Source: Streptomyces meridianus (lineage in GTDB: Bacteria; Actinomycetota; Actinomycetes; Streptomycetales; Streptomycetaceae). Taken from it: a stretch of DNA of 64,000 nt. A program made the position numbers and the translations under genes. The first letter of the stretch is position 1, and each line of letters starts with the position of its first letter. The stretch lies in the NCBI RefSeq assembly GCF_023703325.1, contig NZ_JAMQGM010000001.1, forward strand, positions 175,745 to 239,744, given 5' to 3'. Positions 7,332-16,476 of the stretch are shown one piece after another. Under the pieces are notes generated by a model. That model was not told the DNA's origin, did no database searches, and was given only the letters and a program-made list of their open reading frames with translations.

Positions 7332-9439
7332 CACGCCTCCTCCTCGCGCGGGGCGACCACGGCCAGCACCTGGTCCATGGCGACCGTGCTGCCAGGGGTC
7401 ACGTCCAGCTCGGCGACGACGCCGTCGTGCGGGGCGGCGATGACGTGCTCCATCTTCATCGCCTCGACGACCAGCAGGCTCTGCCCGGCGGTCACCTCGT
7501 CGCCGACGGCGGCCTTGACGACGGTGACCGTGCCGGGCATCGGTGCGGTCAGGGTGCCGGCGTGGGCGCCGGCGGCGCCGCCCTGCAGGGCGGCCTCGAC
7601 CGGGTCGAAGACACGGATGTGCCTGCTGTGGCCGTCCCAGGTCAGCCAGTGCCCGGTGGCGTCGCCGGCGTGCCGGACAGCCCGGGTGGTCCCGCCCCAG
7701 CGCAGCTGGGCGGTGCCGGTGGTCCCGCCGCCGGCGGGCAGCAGCAGACCGGCGGACACCTCGCGTGCGTCCGGGTCGTCCAGGGCGCCGACCCGCACCT
7801 CGGCGGCGTCGGCTAGGCCGCGGACGCGCACCTCCACCGGCTCCCCACCGGAGGCGCGCAGCTGATAGACGGTCCAGGCCGGACTGCCGCCCAGACGCCA
7901 GCCGGTGGGTACGGCGAACGGGTCCTGCCACGCCGGTGCGCCGCCGTCGGCGTCTCCCGGGCCGAGAGTCGCGTGCCGGAACAGGGCTGCCGCGGCGTAC
8001 ACCTCGTCCGGGACCTGCGTGGTGACGAGGCCGGCGGCATCCCGGTCGACCAGTCCGGTGTCGAGCCGGCCGGCCTCGACGTCCGGGTGGCTCAGCAGCT
8101 CGCGCAGGAAGCCGATGTTGGTGTCCAGACCGAGGACGGTGGTGTCCGCGAGAGCGGCGCGCAGCCGGCGCAGGGCCGTCGGCCGGTCCGGGCCGTGGGC
8201 GATGACCTTGGCGAGCATCGGATCGTAGGTGGTGCCGACCTCGGTGCCCTCGGCGAGCCCGGAGTCGACCCGCACGCCCTCGCCGCCCGGCTCGCTCAGG
8301 GCGAGGACGGTGCCGGCCGATGGCAGGAAGTTCACCCGGCCGTCCGTACCCACCCGTGCGGTCTCCGCGCAGATCCGGGCCTCCACGGCGTGGCCGTCGA
8401 GGACGACGTCCTCCTGAGCGAATCCCAGCCGCTCGCCGGCCGCCGCCCGCAGCTGCCACTCGACCAGGTCGAGGCCGGTGATCAGCTCGGTGACCGGGTG
8501 CTCCACCTGGAGCCGGGTGTTCATCTCCATGAAGTAGTAGGGCCGGGAGGCGCCGTCCGCACCGGTGGGCACGTCCTCGCCGCCCGGGACGATGAACTCC
8601 ACGGTTCCCGCGCCGGTGTAGCCGCAGGAGCGGGCGGCCTGCGCGGCGGCCTCGCCCATGGCCTCCCGGGTGGCCGCGTCGAGCAGCGGGCTCGGCGCCT
8701 CTTCGATGATCTTCTGGTGGCGGCGCTGCAGCGAGCACTCGCGTTCGCCGAGGTGCACCACGTTGCCGTGCGCGTCGGCCATCACCTGGATCTCGATGTG
8801 GCGCGGCCGGTCGATCCAGCGTTCCACCAGCAGGGTGTCGTCGCCGAACGAGCCCCGGGCCTCCCGTCGGGCGGCGGCGATCTCCTCCGCCAGCGCCGAC
8901 TCCTCGCGCACCAGGCGCATGCCCTTGCCGCCACCGCCCGCCGAGGGTTTGAGGAGCACCGGCATGCCGATCTCCCGTGCGGCTTCGGCCAGTTGGGTGT
9001 CGGACAGGCCACTGCCCGAGGAACCGGGCACCACCGGCACGCCGGCCGACTGCACGGTCTCCTTGGCGCGGATCTTGTCGCCCATCAGCTCGATGGCGTC
9101 CGCGGGCGGGCCGATGAAGACCAGTCCGGCGTCCTTGCAGGCCCGGGCGAACGCCGCGTTCTCGGCGAGGAAGCCGTAGCCGGGGTGCACGGCCTGGGCC
9201 GAGGTCCGCCGGGCGGCCTCGATCAGGCTGCCGATCGACAGATAGCTCTCGGCAGCGGCCGCCGGACCGATGCAGACGGCCGTGTCGGCCTCGCGGACGT
9301 GCAGCGCGCCGGCGTCGGCCTCGCTGTGGACGGCGACCGAGCGGACGCCCATCCGGCGCAGGGTGCGGATCACCCGGACCGCGATCTCGCCGCGGTTGGC
9401 CACCAGAACGGTGTCGAACATCTTTGCCACGTGTGTCAT
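7331..9439 (-). CDS. accC: Methylcrotonyl-CoA carboxylase-type biotin carboxylase/BCCP subunit
   Basis: A 702-residue alpha subunit joining biotin carboxylase and biotin carrier. It opens MTHVAKMFDTVLVANRGEIA; HPGYGFLAEN, the ATP-grasp loop KPSAGGGGKGM, EIQVMAD, and FMEMNTRLQVEHPVTE are all intact. After a variable middle part (about 460-620) comes the biotinyl domain with APMPGTV and the biotin-accepting lysine in VEAMKMEHV, near the C-terminus. Paired with the carboxyltransferase gene 14 bases upstream, it probably carboxylates 3-methylcrotonyl-CoA. The ATG at 9439 has a strong GGGGGGA seven bases before it; the internal Met of MFDTVL is less likely. S. coelicolor naming (accC) is used with moderate certainty. 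Confidence 0.92.
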   Translation of the reverse strand: MTHVAKMFDTVLVANRGEIAVRVIRTLRRMGVRSVAVHSEADAGALHVREADTAVCIGPAAAAESYLSIGSLIEAARRTSAQAVHPGYGFLAENAAFARACKDAGLVFIGPPADAIELMGDKIRAKETVQSAGVPVVPGSSGSGLSDTQLAEAAREIGMPVLLKPSAGGGGKGMRLVREESALAEEIAAARREARGSFGDDTLLVERWIDRPRHIEIQVMADAHGNVVHLGERECSLQRRHQKIIEEAPSPLLDAATREAMGEAAAQAARSCGYTGAGTVEFIVPGGEDVPTGADGASRPYYFMEMNTRLQVEHPVTELITGLDLVEWQLRAAAGERLGFAQEDVVLDGHAVEARICAETARVGTDGRVNFLPSAGTVLALSEPGGEGVRVDSGLAEGTEVGTTYDPMLAKVIAHGPDRPTALRRLRAALADTTVLGLDTNIGFLRELLSHPDVEAGRLDTGLVDRDAAGLVTTQVPDEVYAAAALFRHATLGPGDADGGAPAWQDPFAVPTGWRLGGSPAWTVYQLRASGGEPVEVRVRGLADAAEVRVGALDDPDAREVSAGLLLPAGGGTTGTAQLRWGGTTRAVRHAGDATGHWLTWDGHSRHIRVFDPVEAALQGGAAGAHAGTLTAPMPGTVTVVKAAVGDEVTAGQSLLVVEAMKMEHVIAAPHDGVVAELDVTPGSTVAMDQVLAVVAPREEEA

Positions 9440-9453
9440 CAGAGGGTCCCCCC

Positions 9454-11085
9454 TTACATCCGGAAGACGCCGTAGCCGGGGGCGGTCGGGTCTTTGTGCG
9501 GCAGCGGCGCGTTGGCGCACGCGGTGAGTGCGAGACCCAGCACCTGGCGGGTCTCCAGCGGGTCGATGACGCCGTCGTCCCACAGCCGGGCCGTGGCGTA
9601 GTAGGCGTTGCCCTGGGTGTCGTACTGCTCCCGGATCGGCGACCGGAACGCCTCCTCGTCCTCGGCGCTCCACTCCTCGCCGCGCGCCTCCATCTGGTCG
9701 CGTTTGACGGTCGCCAGCACCGAGGCGGCCTGCTCACCACCCATCACCGAGATCTTGGCGTTGGGCCACATCCACAGGAAACGGGGCGAGTACGCGCGGC
9801 CGCACATCGAGTAGTTGCCCGCGCCGTAGCTGCCGCCGACGACCACCGTCAGCTTCGGTACCCGGGTGCAGGCGACGGCCGTCACCATCTTCGCGCCGTG
9901 CTTGGCGATGCCGCCGGCCTCGTAGTCGCGGCCGACCATGAAGCCGGAGATGTTCTGGAGGAACACCAGCGGGATGCCGCGCTGGTCGCACAGCTCGATG
10001 AAGTGCGCGCCCTTCTGGGCGGACTCGGCGAAGAGGATGCCGTTGTTGGCGACGATTCCGACCGGGTGGCCGTGGATCCGGGCGAAGCCGGTGACCAGGG
10101 TCTGCCCGTACTCCGCCTTGAACTCGGCGAAGCGGGAGCCGTCGACGACACGGGCGATGACCTCGCGGACGTCGTAGGGAGTCCGGGAGTCGACCGGCAC
10201 CGCGCCGTACAGCCCGGCCGGGTCGGCCTTGGGCTCCTCGACGGGTTCGACGGCCCACGGCAGCTCGCTGCGCCCGGGCAGCGTCGAGACGATGGTGCGG
10301 ACTATGCGCAGCGCGTGCGCGTCGTCCTCCGCCAGGTGGTCGGTGACGCCGGAGACCCGCGAGTGGACCTCGCCGCCGCCCAGTTCCTCGGCGGTGACGA
10401 CCTCGCCGGTCGCGGCCTTCACCAGCGGCGGGCCGCCCAGGAAGATGGTGCCCTGGTTGCGGACGATGACCGCCTCGTCGCTCATCGCCGGGACGTACGC
10501 GCCGCCTGCGGTGCACGAGCCGAGCACGGCCGCGATCTGCGGGATGCCGGCGCCGGACATCCGGGCCTGGTTGTAGAAGATGCGGCCGAAGTGCTCGCGG
10601 TCGGGGAAGACCTCGTCCTGCATGGGCAGGAACGCGCCGCCGGAGTCCACCAGGTACAGGCACGGCAGCCGGTTCTCCAGCGCCACCTCCTGCGCCCGCA
10701 GGTGCTTCTTGACGGTCATCGGGTAGTACGTGCCGCCCTTGACCGTGGCGTCGTTGGCGACGATCACCACCTCGCGTCCGGAGACGCGGCCGATGCCGGC
10801 GATGACGCCCGCGGCGGGCGCCTGGCCGCCGTACATCCCGTCGGCCGCCAGCGGGGCCAGCTCCAGGAACGGCGAGCCCGGGTCGAGCAGGGCGTCCACC
10901 CGGTCCCGGGGCAGCAGCTTGCCGCGCGCGGTGTGACGTTCGCGGGCCCGTTCGCCTCCGCCCAGCCGGGCGGTCGCGAGCTTCTCCCGCAGGGCCGCCG
11001 CGAGCTCGCGGTGTCCTGCCTCGTTGGCCCGCCAGGCGTCGGACGCCGGATCGGCGGCGCTCCCCAGCACTGGTGCCTGCTGCAT
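9454..11085 (-). CDS. accD1: Acyl-CoA carboxylase carboxyltransferase (beta) subunit
   Basis: A 543-residue carboxyltransferase of the methylcrotonyl/propionyl-CoA type. The N-terminal half has the crotonase-like acyl-CoA site ([26 protein letters not shown]-like [15 protein letters not shown]); the C-terminal half has the carboxybiotin site ([32 protein letters not shown], and [13 protein letters not shown]). It is the first gene of the leucine-catabolism operon, transcribed away from the TetR gene across a 90-base region with two operators. The ATG at 11085 is preceded by GAGG. Gene order and motifs favour methylcrotonyl-CoA over propionyl-CoA as substrate, but this is inference. Confidence 0.92.
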   Translation of the reverse strand: MQQAPVLGSAADPASDAWRANEAGHRELAAALREKLATARLGGGERARERHTARGKLLPRDRVDALLDPGSPFLELAPLAADGMYGGQAPAAGVIAGIGRVSGREVVIVANDATVKGGTYYPMTVKKHLRAQEVALENRLPCLYLVDSGGAFLPMQDEVFPDREHFGRIFYNQARMSGAGIPQIAAVLGSCTAGGAYVPAMSDEAVIVRNQGTIFLGGPPLVKAATGEVVTAEELGGGEVHSRVSGVTDHLAEDDAHALRIVRTIVSTLPGRSELPWAVEPVEEPKADPAGLYGAVPVDSRTPYDVREVIARVVDGSRFAEFKAEYGQTLVTGFARIHGHPVGIVANNGILFAESAQKGAHFIELCDQRGIPLVFLQNISGFMVGRDYEAGGIAKHGAKMVTAVACTRVPKLTVVVGGSYGAGNYSMCGRAYSPRFLWMWPNAKISVMGGEQAASVLATVKRDQMEARGEEWSAEDEEAFRSPIREQYDTQGNAYYATARLWDDGVIDPLETRQVLGLALTACANAPLPHKDPTAPGYGVFRM

Positions 11086-11107
11086 GGTCCTCGAGCCCCC
11101 TTGCTCG

Positions 11108-11152
11108 GTTAATGAGCGTTAACGCTTTGTCCTCAGGTTAACGAGCGCTAAC
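11108..11152. promoter_or_regulatory. Twin operators between leucine operon and TetR gene
   Basis: Two near-identical 16-bp imperfect palindromes lie 29 bases apart start to start: GTTAATGAGCGTTAAC (11108-11123) and GTTAACGAGCGCTAAC (11137-11152). They fill most of the 90-base region between accD1 and the divergent regulator gene, and the second overlaps the probable -35 region of the regulator. This is the classical layout for a TetR repressor controlling itself and the neighbouring operon. Confidence 0.75.
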
Positions 11153-11161
11153 GACTCTGTC

Positions 11162-11167
11162 TAGAAT
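11162..11167 (+). promoter_or_regulatory. -10 element of TetR gene; probable leaderless start
   Basis: TAGAAT at 11162-11167 is a good -10 hexamer and ends eight bases before the ATG of the regulator, so transcription would start at or next to the start codon. No Shine-Dalgarno is present there, consistent with a leaderless message. Confidence 0.55.
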
Positions 11168-11175
11168 GGACGGTC

Positions 11176-11778
11176 ATGACTGCCAACGCCGCCGCGCGTG
11201 CCGCGGCCCCGACCCGCCGGGAACAGATCCTCCGGGAGGCCGCCCGGCTCTTCGCCGAGCGCGGCTTCCACGGTGTCGGCGTGGACGAGATAGGCGCCGC
11301 GGTGGGCATCAGCGGCCCCGGCCTCTACCGGCACTTCCCCGGCAAGGACGCGATGCTCGCCGAACTGCTGGTGGGCATCAGCGAGCGGTTGCTGGAGGGC
11401 GGGCGTCGCCGGGTGGCCGCGGCCGACGGATCCGCCGACGCAGTCCTGGACTCGCTCATCGACGGCCACATCGACTTCGCGCTCGACGACCGGTCGCTGA
11501 TCACGCTGCACGACCGCGAACTGGACCGGCTGCGCGACAGTGACCGCAAGCTCGTCCGCCAGCTCCAGCGGCGGTACGTCGAGCTGTGGGTGCAGGTGGT
11601 CCGCGACGTCTACCAGGGGCTCCCGGAGGCAGAGGCCCGCGCCTGTGTGCATGCGGTGTTCGGCCTCCTCAACTCCACGCCGCACCTGTCCGGGCCGGGG
11701 CAGCTCCCGCGCCGGGAGGCCACGGGGGCGCTGCTGCACCGGCTGGCGCGCGGCGCCTTCGCGGCCGCGGCGGATTAG
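11176..11778 (+). CDS. TetR-family regulator of the leucine/isovalerate operon
   Basis: A 200-residue TetR-type repressor. The N-terminal DNA-binding domain (about 15-62) reads REQILREAARLFAERGFHG, then VDEIGAAVGISGPGLYRHF, the standard helix-turn-helix. The C-terminal ligand domain is helical and unremarkable in length, ending LARGAFAAAAD. It is divergent from the accD1-accC-hmgL-acdH operon with two palindromic operators between, so it very likely represses that operon and its own gene and responds to an acyl-CoA or similar intermediate. The ligand is not visible from sequence. Confidence 0.9.
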   Translation: MTANAAARAAAPTRREQILREAARLFAERGFHGVGVDEIGAAVGISGPGLYRHFPGKDAMLAELLVGISERLLEGGRRRVAAADGSADAVLDSLIDGHIDFALDDRSLITLHDRELDRLRDSDRKLVRQLQRRYVELWVQVVRDVYQGLPEAEARACVHAVFGLLNSTPHLSGPGQLPRREATGALLHRLARGAFAAAAD

Positions 11779-11926
11779 CGGTCGGAGGGGCCGGGGCCCT
11801 TCCTCACTCCGGCCCGGGCCGCCGTCCGGCGCCCGGGCGGTGCCGCCGTGTGCGCGGGCGGCCGGGACGTGAGGGTCGTCTCGGTCCCGGTCCTCGTCTG
11901 GACACCTTCCCCGACTGCCGGGTAAC

Positions 11927-11947
11927 TTGCGCTGAGCAAGCGCTTAG
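11927..11947. promoter_or_regulatory. Imperfect palindrome upstream of second acyl-CoA dehydrogenase
   Basis: TTGCGCTGAGCAAGCGCTTAG contains GCGCT and AGCGC arms around GAGCA, in a stretch much richer in A/T than its surroundings and about 50 bases before the ATG at 11999. It could be the operator of a TetR-type regulator of fatty-acid genes; it is unlike the twin operators of the leucine operon. Confidence 0.4.
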
Positions 11948-11998
11948 ACAGTGCAGTGGGCAGAGTTCGGACGACGATCACGACAGGAGGCACACACG

Positions 11999-13156
11999 AT
12001 GCGTCGCACGGTGTTCAACGAGGACCACGAGGCGTTCCGCGAGACCATCCGCGACTTCATCGCCACCGAGGTCGTCCCCGTCTACCCCGAATGGGCCGAG
12101 GCCGGGCAGGCGCCCCGAGACTTCTACAAGAAGCTCGGCGAGCTGGGCGTCTTCGGCATCGAGGTGCCCGAGGAGTACGGCGGCGCCGGCGAGACCAGCT
12201 TCAAGTTCAACGCCGTCATCACCGAGGAGTGCGCCCGGGCCGGCGTCAGCTTCGGCGGCAGCAGCGTGCACACCGCGCTGTGCCTGCCCTACCTCCTCGC
12301 GTACGCGAACGAGGAGCAGAAGAAGCGCTGGCTGCCGTCCTTCGTCTCCGGCGACATGATGACCGCCATCGCCATGACCGAGCCGGGCACCGGATCCGAC
12401 CTGGCCGGCATGAAGACCACCGCCAAGCTGTCCGAGGACGGCACCCACTACGTCCTCAACGGCGCCAAGACCTTCATCACCGGCGGCGTCCTCGCCGACC
12501 GCGTGCTGGTCTGCGCCCGCACCGCCGCCCCCACCCCGGAGGACCGCCGCGGCGGCATATCCATCCTGGTCGTGGACACGAAGAGCGAGGGCTACGCGGT
12601 CGGCCGCAAGCTCGAGAAGCTCGGCCTGAAGACCTCCGACACCGCCGAACTGTCCTTCACGGACGTCAAGGTGCCCGTCGAGGACCTGCTCGGCGAGGAG
12701 GGCAAGGCCTTCTCCTACCTCGCCCACAACCTGCCGCAGGAGCGCCTCGGCATCGCCGTCGGCGCCTACGCCCAGGCCGCCGCCGCCGTGCGGTTCGCCA
12801 CCGAGTACGTCCGCGAGCGCACGGTCTTCGGACGCACCGTCGCCGAGTTCCAGAACACCAAGTTCGTCCTCGCCGACTGCAAGGCCGAGGTGGACGCCGC
12901 CCAGGCAGTCGTCGACCGCGCCCTCGAGGCCCACGACGCCGGCGAGCTCACCGCCGCCGACGCCGCGTCCGCCAAGCTGTTCTGCACCGACGCCGCATCC
13001 CGCGTGATCGACAAGTGCCTCCAGCTGCACGGCGGTTACGGCTACATGATGGAGTACCCGATCGCCCGCCTGTACGCCGACAACCGCGTCAACCGGATCT
13101 ACGGCGGCACCAGCGAGGTCATGCGCTCCATCATCGCCAAATCGATGGGGCTCTGA
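11999..13156 (+). CDS. Acyl-CoA dehydrogenase
   Basis: A 385-residue flavoprotein acyl-CoA dehydrogenase that introduces the alpha-beta double bond in acyl-CoA. It starts MRRTVFNEDHEAFRETIRDF; EVPEEYGGAGETSF, AIAMTEPGTGSDLAGM (FAD contact), FITGGVLADR, QLHGGYGYMMEYPIARL and RIYGGTSEVMRSIIAK all fit the family. AGGAGG lies nine bases before the ATG at 11999, which fixes the start. It precedes an acyl-CoA thioesterase gene by 86 bases on the same strand, so the pair may serve fatty-acid turnover. Chain-length preference cannot be told. The YGGTSEV motif suggests a long-chain or very-long-chain-like relative rather than the isovaleryl type. Confidence 0.92.
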   Translation: MRRTVFNEDHEAFRETIRDFIATEVVPVYPEWAEAGQAPRDFYKKLGELGVFGIEVPEEYGGAGETSFKFNAVITEECARAGVSFGGSSVHTALCLPYLLAYANEEQKKRWLPSFVSGDMMTAIAMTEPGTGSDLAGMKTTAKLSEDGTHYVLNGAKTFITGGVLADRVLVCARTAAPTPEDRRGGISILVVDTKSEGYAVGRKLEKLGLKTSDTAELSFTDVKVPVEDLLGEEGKAFSYLAHNLPQERLGIAVGAYAQAAAAVRFATEYVRERTVFGRTVAEFQNTKFVLADCKAEVDAAQAVVDRALEAHDAGELTAADAASAKLFCTDAASRVIDKCLQLHGGYGYMMEYPIARLYADNRVNRIYGGTSEVMRSIIAKSMGL

Positions 13157-13242
13157 GCCAGTGCCGTGACGCGGCCGGGACGACACCGGACGGAAACCCT
13201 GCGCACATCCCCAGCACGCAGAACATCGAGAACATCGAGGAC

Positions 13243-14130
13243 ATGACTACCCCCTTGCACCACCTCATCGACCTGCTCGACCTGGAGCGGATCGAGGAGA
13301 ACATCTTCCGGGGCGACAGCCAGGCCTCCGTCGTCCCGCGCGTCTTCGGCGGCCAGGTCGCGGCCCAGGCGCTGGTCGCCGCGGGCCGCACCGTCCCCGA
13401 CGACCGGGACGCCCACTCGCTGCACGCCTACTTCCTCCGGGCGGGCGACCCCGGCGCGCCCATCGTCTACACGGTCGACCGCATCCGCGACGGCCGCTCC
13501 TTCACCACCCGCCGGGTGGTGGCCGTCCAGCACGGCCAGCCGATCTTCCACCTCTCGGCGTCCTTCCAGGCATTCGAGGAGGGCCTGGAGCACCAGGAGG
13601 GGATGCCGGACGCGCCGGACCCCGAAACCCTGCCGACCGCGGCCGAGTGCCTGCCGCGCCACGCGCACCTCTTCAGCCATCCGGGTGTCGCCGAGCGACT
13701 GCTGGAGGCCCGCGCGGCGGTCGACCTGCGCTACGTGGAGGAGCCGCCCTACGCCACCGCCGCGCAGGGACCGCGCGAGCCCCGGTCCCAGGTGTGGTTC
13801 CGGGCCAACGGCAAGCTCGACGGCCCGATCGACGAACCGCTGCTGCACGTCTGCCTCGCCACCTACGTCTCCGACATGACGCTGCTCGACTCCGTTCTCC
13901 TCGCGCACGGGCGCGGCGGCTGGGCGGTGGGCGACGTCGTCGGGGCCAGCCTCGACCACGCCATGTGGTTCCACCGCCCGTTCCGGGCCGACGAATGGCT
14001 GCTGTACGACCAGGAGTCCCCGTCGTCCACCAACGGGCGCGGACTCGCCCAGGGGCGGATCTGGACCGCCGACGGGAAGCTGGCCGTGTCCGTGATCCAG
14101 GAGGGCGTGGTCCGCGTCCCGCGCGGCTGA
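13243..14130 (+). CDS. tesB: Acyl-CoA thioesterase II (TesB-like)
   Basis: A 295-residue double-hotdog thioesterase that hydrolyses acyl-CoA to free acid and CoA. The first hotdog shows FRGDSQASVVPRVFGGQVA and SLHAYFLRAGDP; the second shows TYVSDMTLLDSV, ASLDHAMWFHRPF and RGLAQGRIWTADGKLAVS. The Asp of the SLDHAMWFH segment is the usual catalytic Asp of TesB proteins. The start (MTTPLHHLIDLLDLERIEEN) follows a weak GAGG three bases away; a small duplication (GAACATCGAG, AACATCGAGG) lies just upstream of the ATG. It is downstream of the acyl-CoA dehydrogenase gene and ends at a strong terminator. Confidence 0.92.
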   Translation: MTTPLHHLIDLLDLERIEENIFRGDSQASVVPRVFGGQVAAQALVAAGRTVPDDRDAHSLHAYFLRAGDPGAPIVYTVDRIRDGRSFTTRRVVAVQHGQPIFHLSASFQAFEEGLEHQEGMPDAPDPETLPTAAECLPRHAHLFSHPGVAERLLEARAAVDLRYVEEPPYATAAQGPREPRSQVWFRANGKLDGPIDEPLLHVCLATYVSDMTLLDSVLLAHGRGGWAVGDVVGASLDHAMWFHRPFRADEWLLYDQESPSSTNGRGLAQGRIWTADGKLAVSVIQEGVVRVPRG

Positions 14131-14134
14131 GAGC

Positions 14135-14169
14135 TGCGGCGGGGCGTCGTCAGGGAGCGCCCCGCCGCA
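14135..14169. terminator. Bidirectional terminator
   Basis: A perfect 12-bp stem, TGCGGCGGGGCG with its complement, 11-base loop. It is a few bases after the thioesterase stop and 39 bases beyond the end of the convergent phosphatase-like gene. Confidence 0.75.
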
Positions 14170-14208
14170 CCACCCGCGCCGGCCGGCCCGCGCGGGGAAC
14201 GCCGTTTC

Positions 14209-15006
14209 TCACGCCGGCGGCGACGCGACCGCGTCCAGCAGGTAGGCCGTCATCGGGTCGTAGAACCGCGGATCCCTGACGTGGTCGTCCAGCGGCACGG
14301 TCACCGCCACCGTGCCCTCCGCCTCGCCGAGGAACAGCGCCGGGTCGTTGCAGTCCGCGAAACCGACCGCCGTGATCCCCCGCTGCGCGGCGCACCCCGC
14401 CCAGCCGTGGTCGGCGACGACGAGGTCCGGCAGCGGCCGGCCTTCGCGGGCGAGGCCGTCGAGAACCGCCGCCATCGGCTCGGGGGAGTGCGTGTGCCAC
14501 AGGGTCGCACCGCGCTCGAGCATCGCCACGTCGGCGAACTGGAAGACGTAGCCGCCGTCGGCGTGCAGCCCCGAGGGCACCACCATGATCTCGCAGCCCG
14601 CCTCGCGCAGCGCCGCCGCGATGCTCCGGTGCACGTCGATCAGCCCGCCCGGGTGGCCGGTCGCGAACAGCACCCGCTGCTCCTGGGAAGCGGCCTTGCG
14701 CAGCACGGTCGCCGCCCGTTCCAGGCCCGCGACGGTCAGCTCGGGGTCGATCGTGTCCTGCCCCGAGCGGTGGTCCGGGTCGTCCAGCACGCCGCAGCGC
14801 TCCGCCATCACGGCGAGCACGTCCTGCTCGTCGGTCCACCGGTCACCGAACTCCAGGCCGAACCAGAAGTGGCGGTCACCGTTGGAGAGTTTGCGGTAGT
14901 GGGAGAGGTTGTTCTCCCGGGGTGTCGCAACGTCTCCCGCGATGCGCGTACGGACGAGGTGGTCGATCAGTTCGGCACGGCTGGGGGTCGGACGCGATAT
15001 CGGCAT
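14209..15006 (-). CDS. Predicted phosphatase-like protein
   Basis: A 265-residue cytosolic protein ([20 protein letters not shown] to [10 protein letters not shown]). It has [17 protein letters not shown], then [42 protein letters not shown] and [14 protein letters not shown] recall proteins of this kind being annotated as phosphatases in Streptomyces, and the layout recalls the metal-dependent damage-control or D-glutamate-cyclase-like fold, with Asp and His at strand ends. The biochemical role is not established from sequence. The chosen ATG at 15006 excludes an upstream extension that would run into the intergenic region. It is divergent from the agmatinase gene. Confidence 0.65.
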   Translation of the reverse strand: MPISRPTPSRAELIDHLVRTRIAGDVATPRENNLSHYRKLSNGDRHFWFGLEFGDRWTDEQDVLAVMAERCGVLDDPDHRSGQDTIDPELTVAGLERAATVLRKAASQEQRVLFATGHPGGLIDVHRSIAAALREAGCEIMVVPSGLHADGGYVFQFADVAMLERGATLWHTHSPEPMAAVLDGLAREGRPLPDLVVADHGWAGCAAQRGITAVGFADCNDPALFLGEAEGTVAVTVPLDDHVRDPRFYDPMTAYLLDAVASPPA

Positions 15007-15151
15007 GCCGCCATTGTGGACCCCGGCGGTGCACCGGTGGACGCCGTGTCCAAATGGTGCGCGCTGCTCCTGCACCGCGTACATGTGCGCAGCGCCCCGG
15101 CCTGCCTACGCTCGGACGCGTCCCGTCCGCCACCCGCCGAAAGGCCGTCCC

Positions 15152-16126
15152 ATGAGCACCGCCAACAGCCGCCCGCAAGGCCCCGTCGACTCGTCGCGGA
15201 TCCCGCGCTACGCCGGACCGGCGACGTTCGCCCGGCTGCCCCGGATCGACGAGGTCGGCTCCGCCGACGTGGCCGTGGTGGGCGTGCCCTTCGACAGCGG
15301 CGTGTCCTACCGGCCCGGCGCGCGCTTCGGCGGCAACGCCATCCGTGAGGCCTCGCGGCTGCTGCGCCCGTACAACCCGGCGCAGGATGCGTCCCCGTTC
15401 GCGCTGGCCCAGGTCGCCGACGCGGGTGACATCGCCGCGAACCCGTTCAACATCGAGGAGGCCGTCGAGACCGTCCAGGCCGCCGCCGACGACCTCCTCG
15501 ACACCGGCGCCCGGCTGATGACACTCGGCGGCGACCACACGATCGCCCTGCCGCTGCTGCGCTCGGTCGCGCGCAAGCACGGGCCCGTCGCGCTGCTGCA
15601 CTTCGACGCGCACCTGGACACCTGGGACACGTACTTCGGCGCCGAGTACACCCACGGCACCCCGTTCCGGCGGGCCGTCGAGGAGGGGATCCTCGACACC
15701 TCCGCCCTCTCGCACGTCGGCATCCGCGGTCCGCTGTACGGCAAGAAGGACCTCGACGACGACGAGAAGATGGGCTTCGGCATCGTCACCTCGGCCGACG
15801 TCATGCGCCGCGGGGTGGACGAGGTGGCCCAGCAGCTGCGCGAGCGCATCGGCGACCGGCCGCTGTACATCTCCATCGACATCGACGTGCTCGACCCGGC
15901 CCACGCCCCCGGTACCGGCACCCCCGAGGCCGGAGGCCTGACCTCGCGCGAGCTGCTGGAGATCCTGCGCGGGCTGGCCGACTGCCACCTGGTCTCGGCC
16001 GACCTGGTCGAGGTCGCGCCGGCCTACGACCACGCGGAGATAACCTCGGTGGCGGCCTCGCACACCGCGTACGAGCTGACCACGCTCATGTCCCGGCAGA
16101 TCGCGCAGGCCCGCGGCGGGGAGTGA
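15152..16126 (+). CDS. speB: Agmatinase / ureohydrolase (arginase family)
   Basis: A 324-residue ureohydrolase using a binuclear manganese centre to release urea from a guanidine compound. All metal motifs are intact: [21 protein letters not shown], and [16 protein letters not shown] with PEAGG after it. [17 protein letters not shown] and the length fit agmatinase (agmatine to putrescine and urea) or guanidinobutyrase, which sequence alone does not separate. GAAAGG precedes the ATG at 15152 by seven bases. The gene is monocistronic here, divergent from the phosphatase-like gene. Confidence 0.9.
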   Translation: MSTANSRPQGPVDSSRIPRYAGPATFARLPRIDEVGSADVAVVGVPFDSGVSYRPGARFGGNAIREASRLLRPYNPAQDASPFALAQVADAGDIAANPFNIEEAVETVQAAADDLLDTGARLMTLGGDHTIALPLLRSVARKHGPVALLHFDAHLDTWDTYFGAEYTHGTPFRRAVEEGILDTSALSHVGIRGPLYGKKDLDDDEKMGFGIVTSADVMRRGVDEVAQQLRERIGDRPLYISIDIDVLDPAHAPGTGTPEAGGLTSRELLEILRGLADCHLVSADLVEVAPAYDHAEITSVAASHTAYELTTLMSRQIAQARGGE

Positions 16127-16170
16127 CACGCTTGTGGAGGCCATGAGGGGTGGGCGTCTGCATGCCCTTC

Positions 16171-16461
16171 ATGGCCCTGCGACGCATCAGGGTGCACGTC
16201 GACCCCGACGATCCGGCTCTGATCAAGGAATCCGCCGCTCGTGACGGCGTCCCGGAGGCTGAGATCATCCGCAAGGGTGTCCACCTCGCCGCCCTGGCAA
16301 GTCGCCGGGGGGAGCAGTCCTTCGCCTCCGAGAAGTTCCACCTGGGGGGCGCCGGGGCAGGCGGACCGGTCATTCCTGCCCCTACGAGGACTCGGCATGA
16401 GACTCACCCGTCCGAGTGGACTCGTTCCGGCCCGGCGATCGAAGCCTCGGAACGCTTATAG
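16171..16461 (+). CDS. Ribbon-helix-helix antitoxin-like protein, aberrant C-terminus
   Basis: The first 60 residues (MALRRIRVHVDPDDPALIKE, then SAARDGVPEAEIIRKGVHLA) are a ribbon-helix-helix DNA-binding domain like those of VapB-type antitoxins in Streptomyces. Beyond about residue 55 the frame continues with low-complexity Pro/Thr/Arg sequence unlike the acidic tail that normally wraps the toxin. No PIN-domain toxin follows, so I read it as an orphan, probably decaying antitoxin. Longer starts at 16150 or 16162 are possible. It lies 10 bases upstream of the HigB-like toxin gene, so it may now serve only as upstream sequence for that pair. Confidence 0.5.
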   Translation: MALRRIRVHVDPDDPALIKESAARDGVPEAEIIRKGVHLAALASRRGEQSFASEKFHLGGAGAGGPVIPAPTRTRHETHPSEWTRSGPAIEASERL

Positions 16462-16476
16462 CGTCGATGCTATGAG
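16455..16476. promoter_or_regulatory. Operator palindrome overlapping the toxin start codon
   Basis: CTTATAGC and GCTATGAG form an inverted repeat (7 of 8 positions) around six bases, and the right arm contains the toxin ATG (16472). The left arm includes TTATAG, a possible -10 element 10 bases before the ATG. This fits autoregulation of a toxin-antitoxin operon by its antitoxin and a leaderless transcript. Confidence 0.6.

Noticed and set aside
6378..9740. 1120-residue frame covering the carboxylase gene out of frame and ending in the HMG-CoA lyase
   Set aside because: Only the last 317 codons are real (HMG-CoA lyase); the rest is an Arg/Pro/Gly-rich shadow of the biotin carboxylase gene.
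11956..14130. Long frame joining a shadow of the acyl-CoA dehydrogenase with the thioesterase
   Set aside because: The part before 13243 is out of frame with the dehydrogenase and has no protein-like composition; the thioesterase begins at its own ATG.
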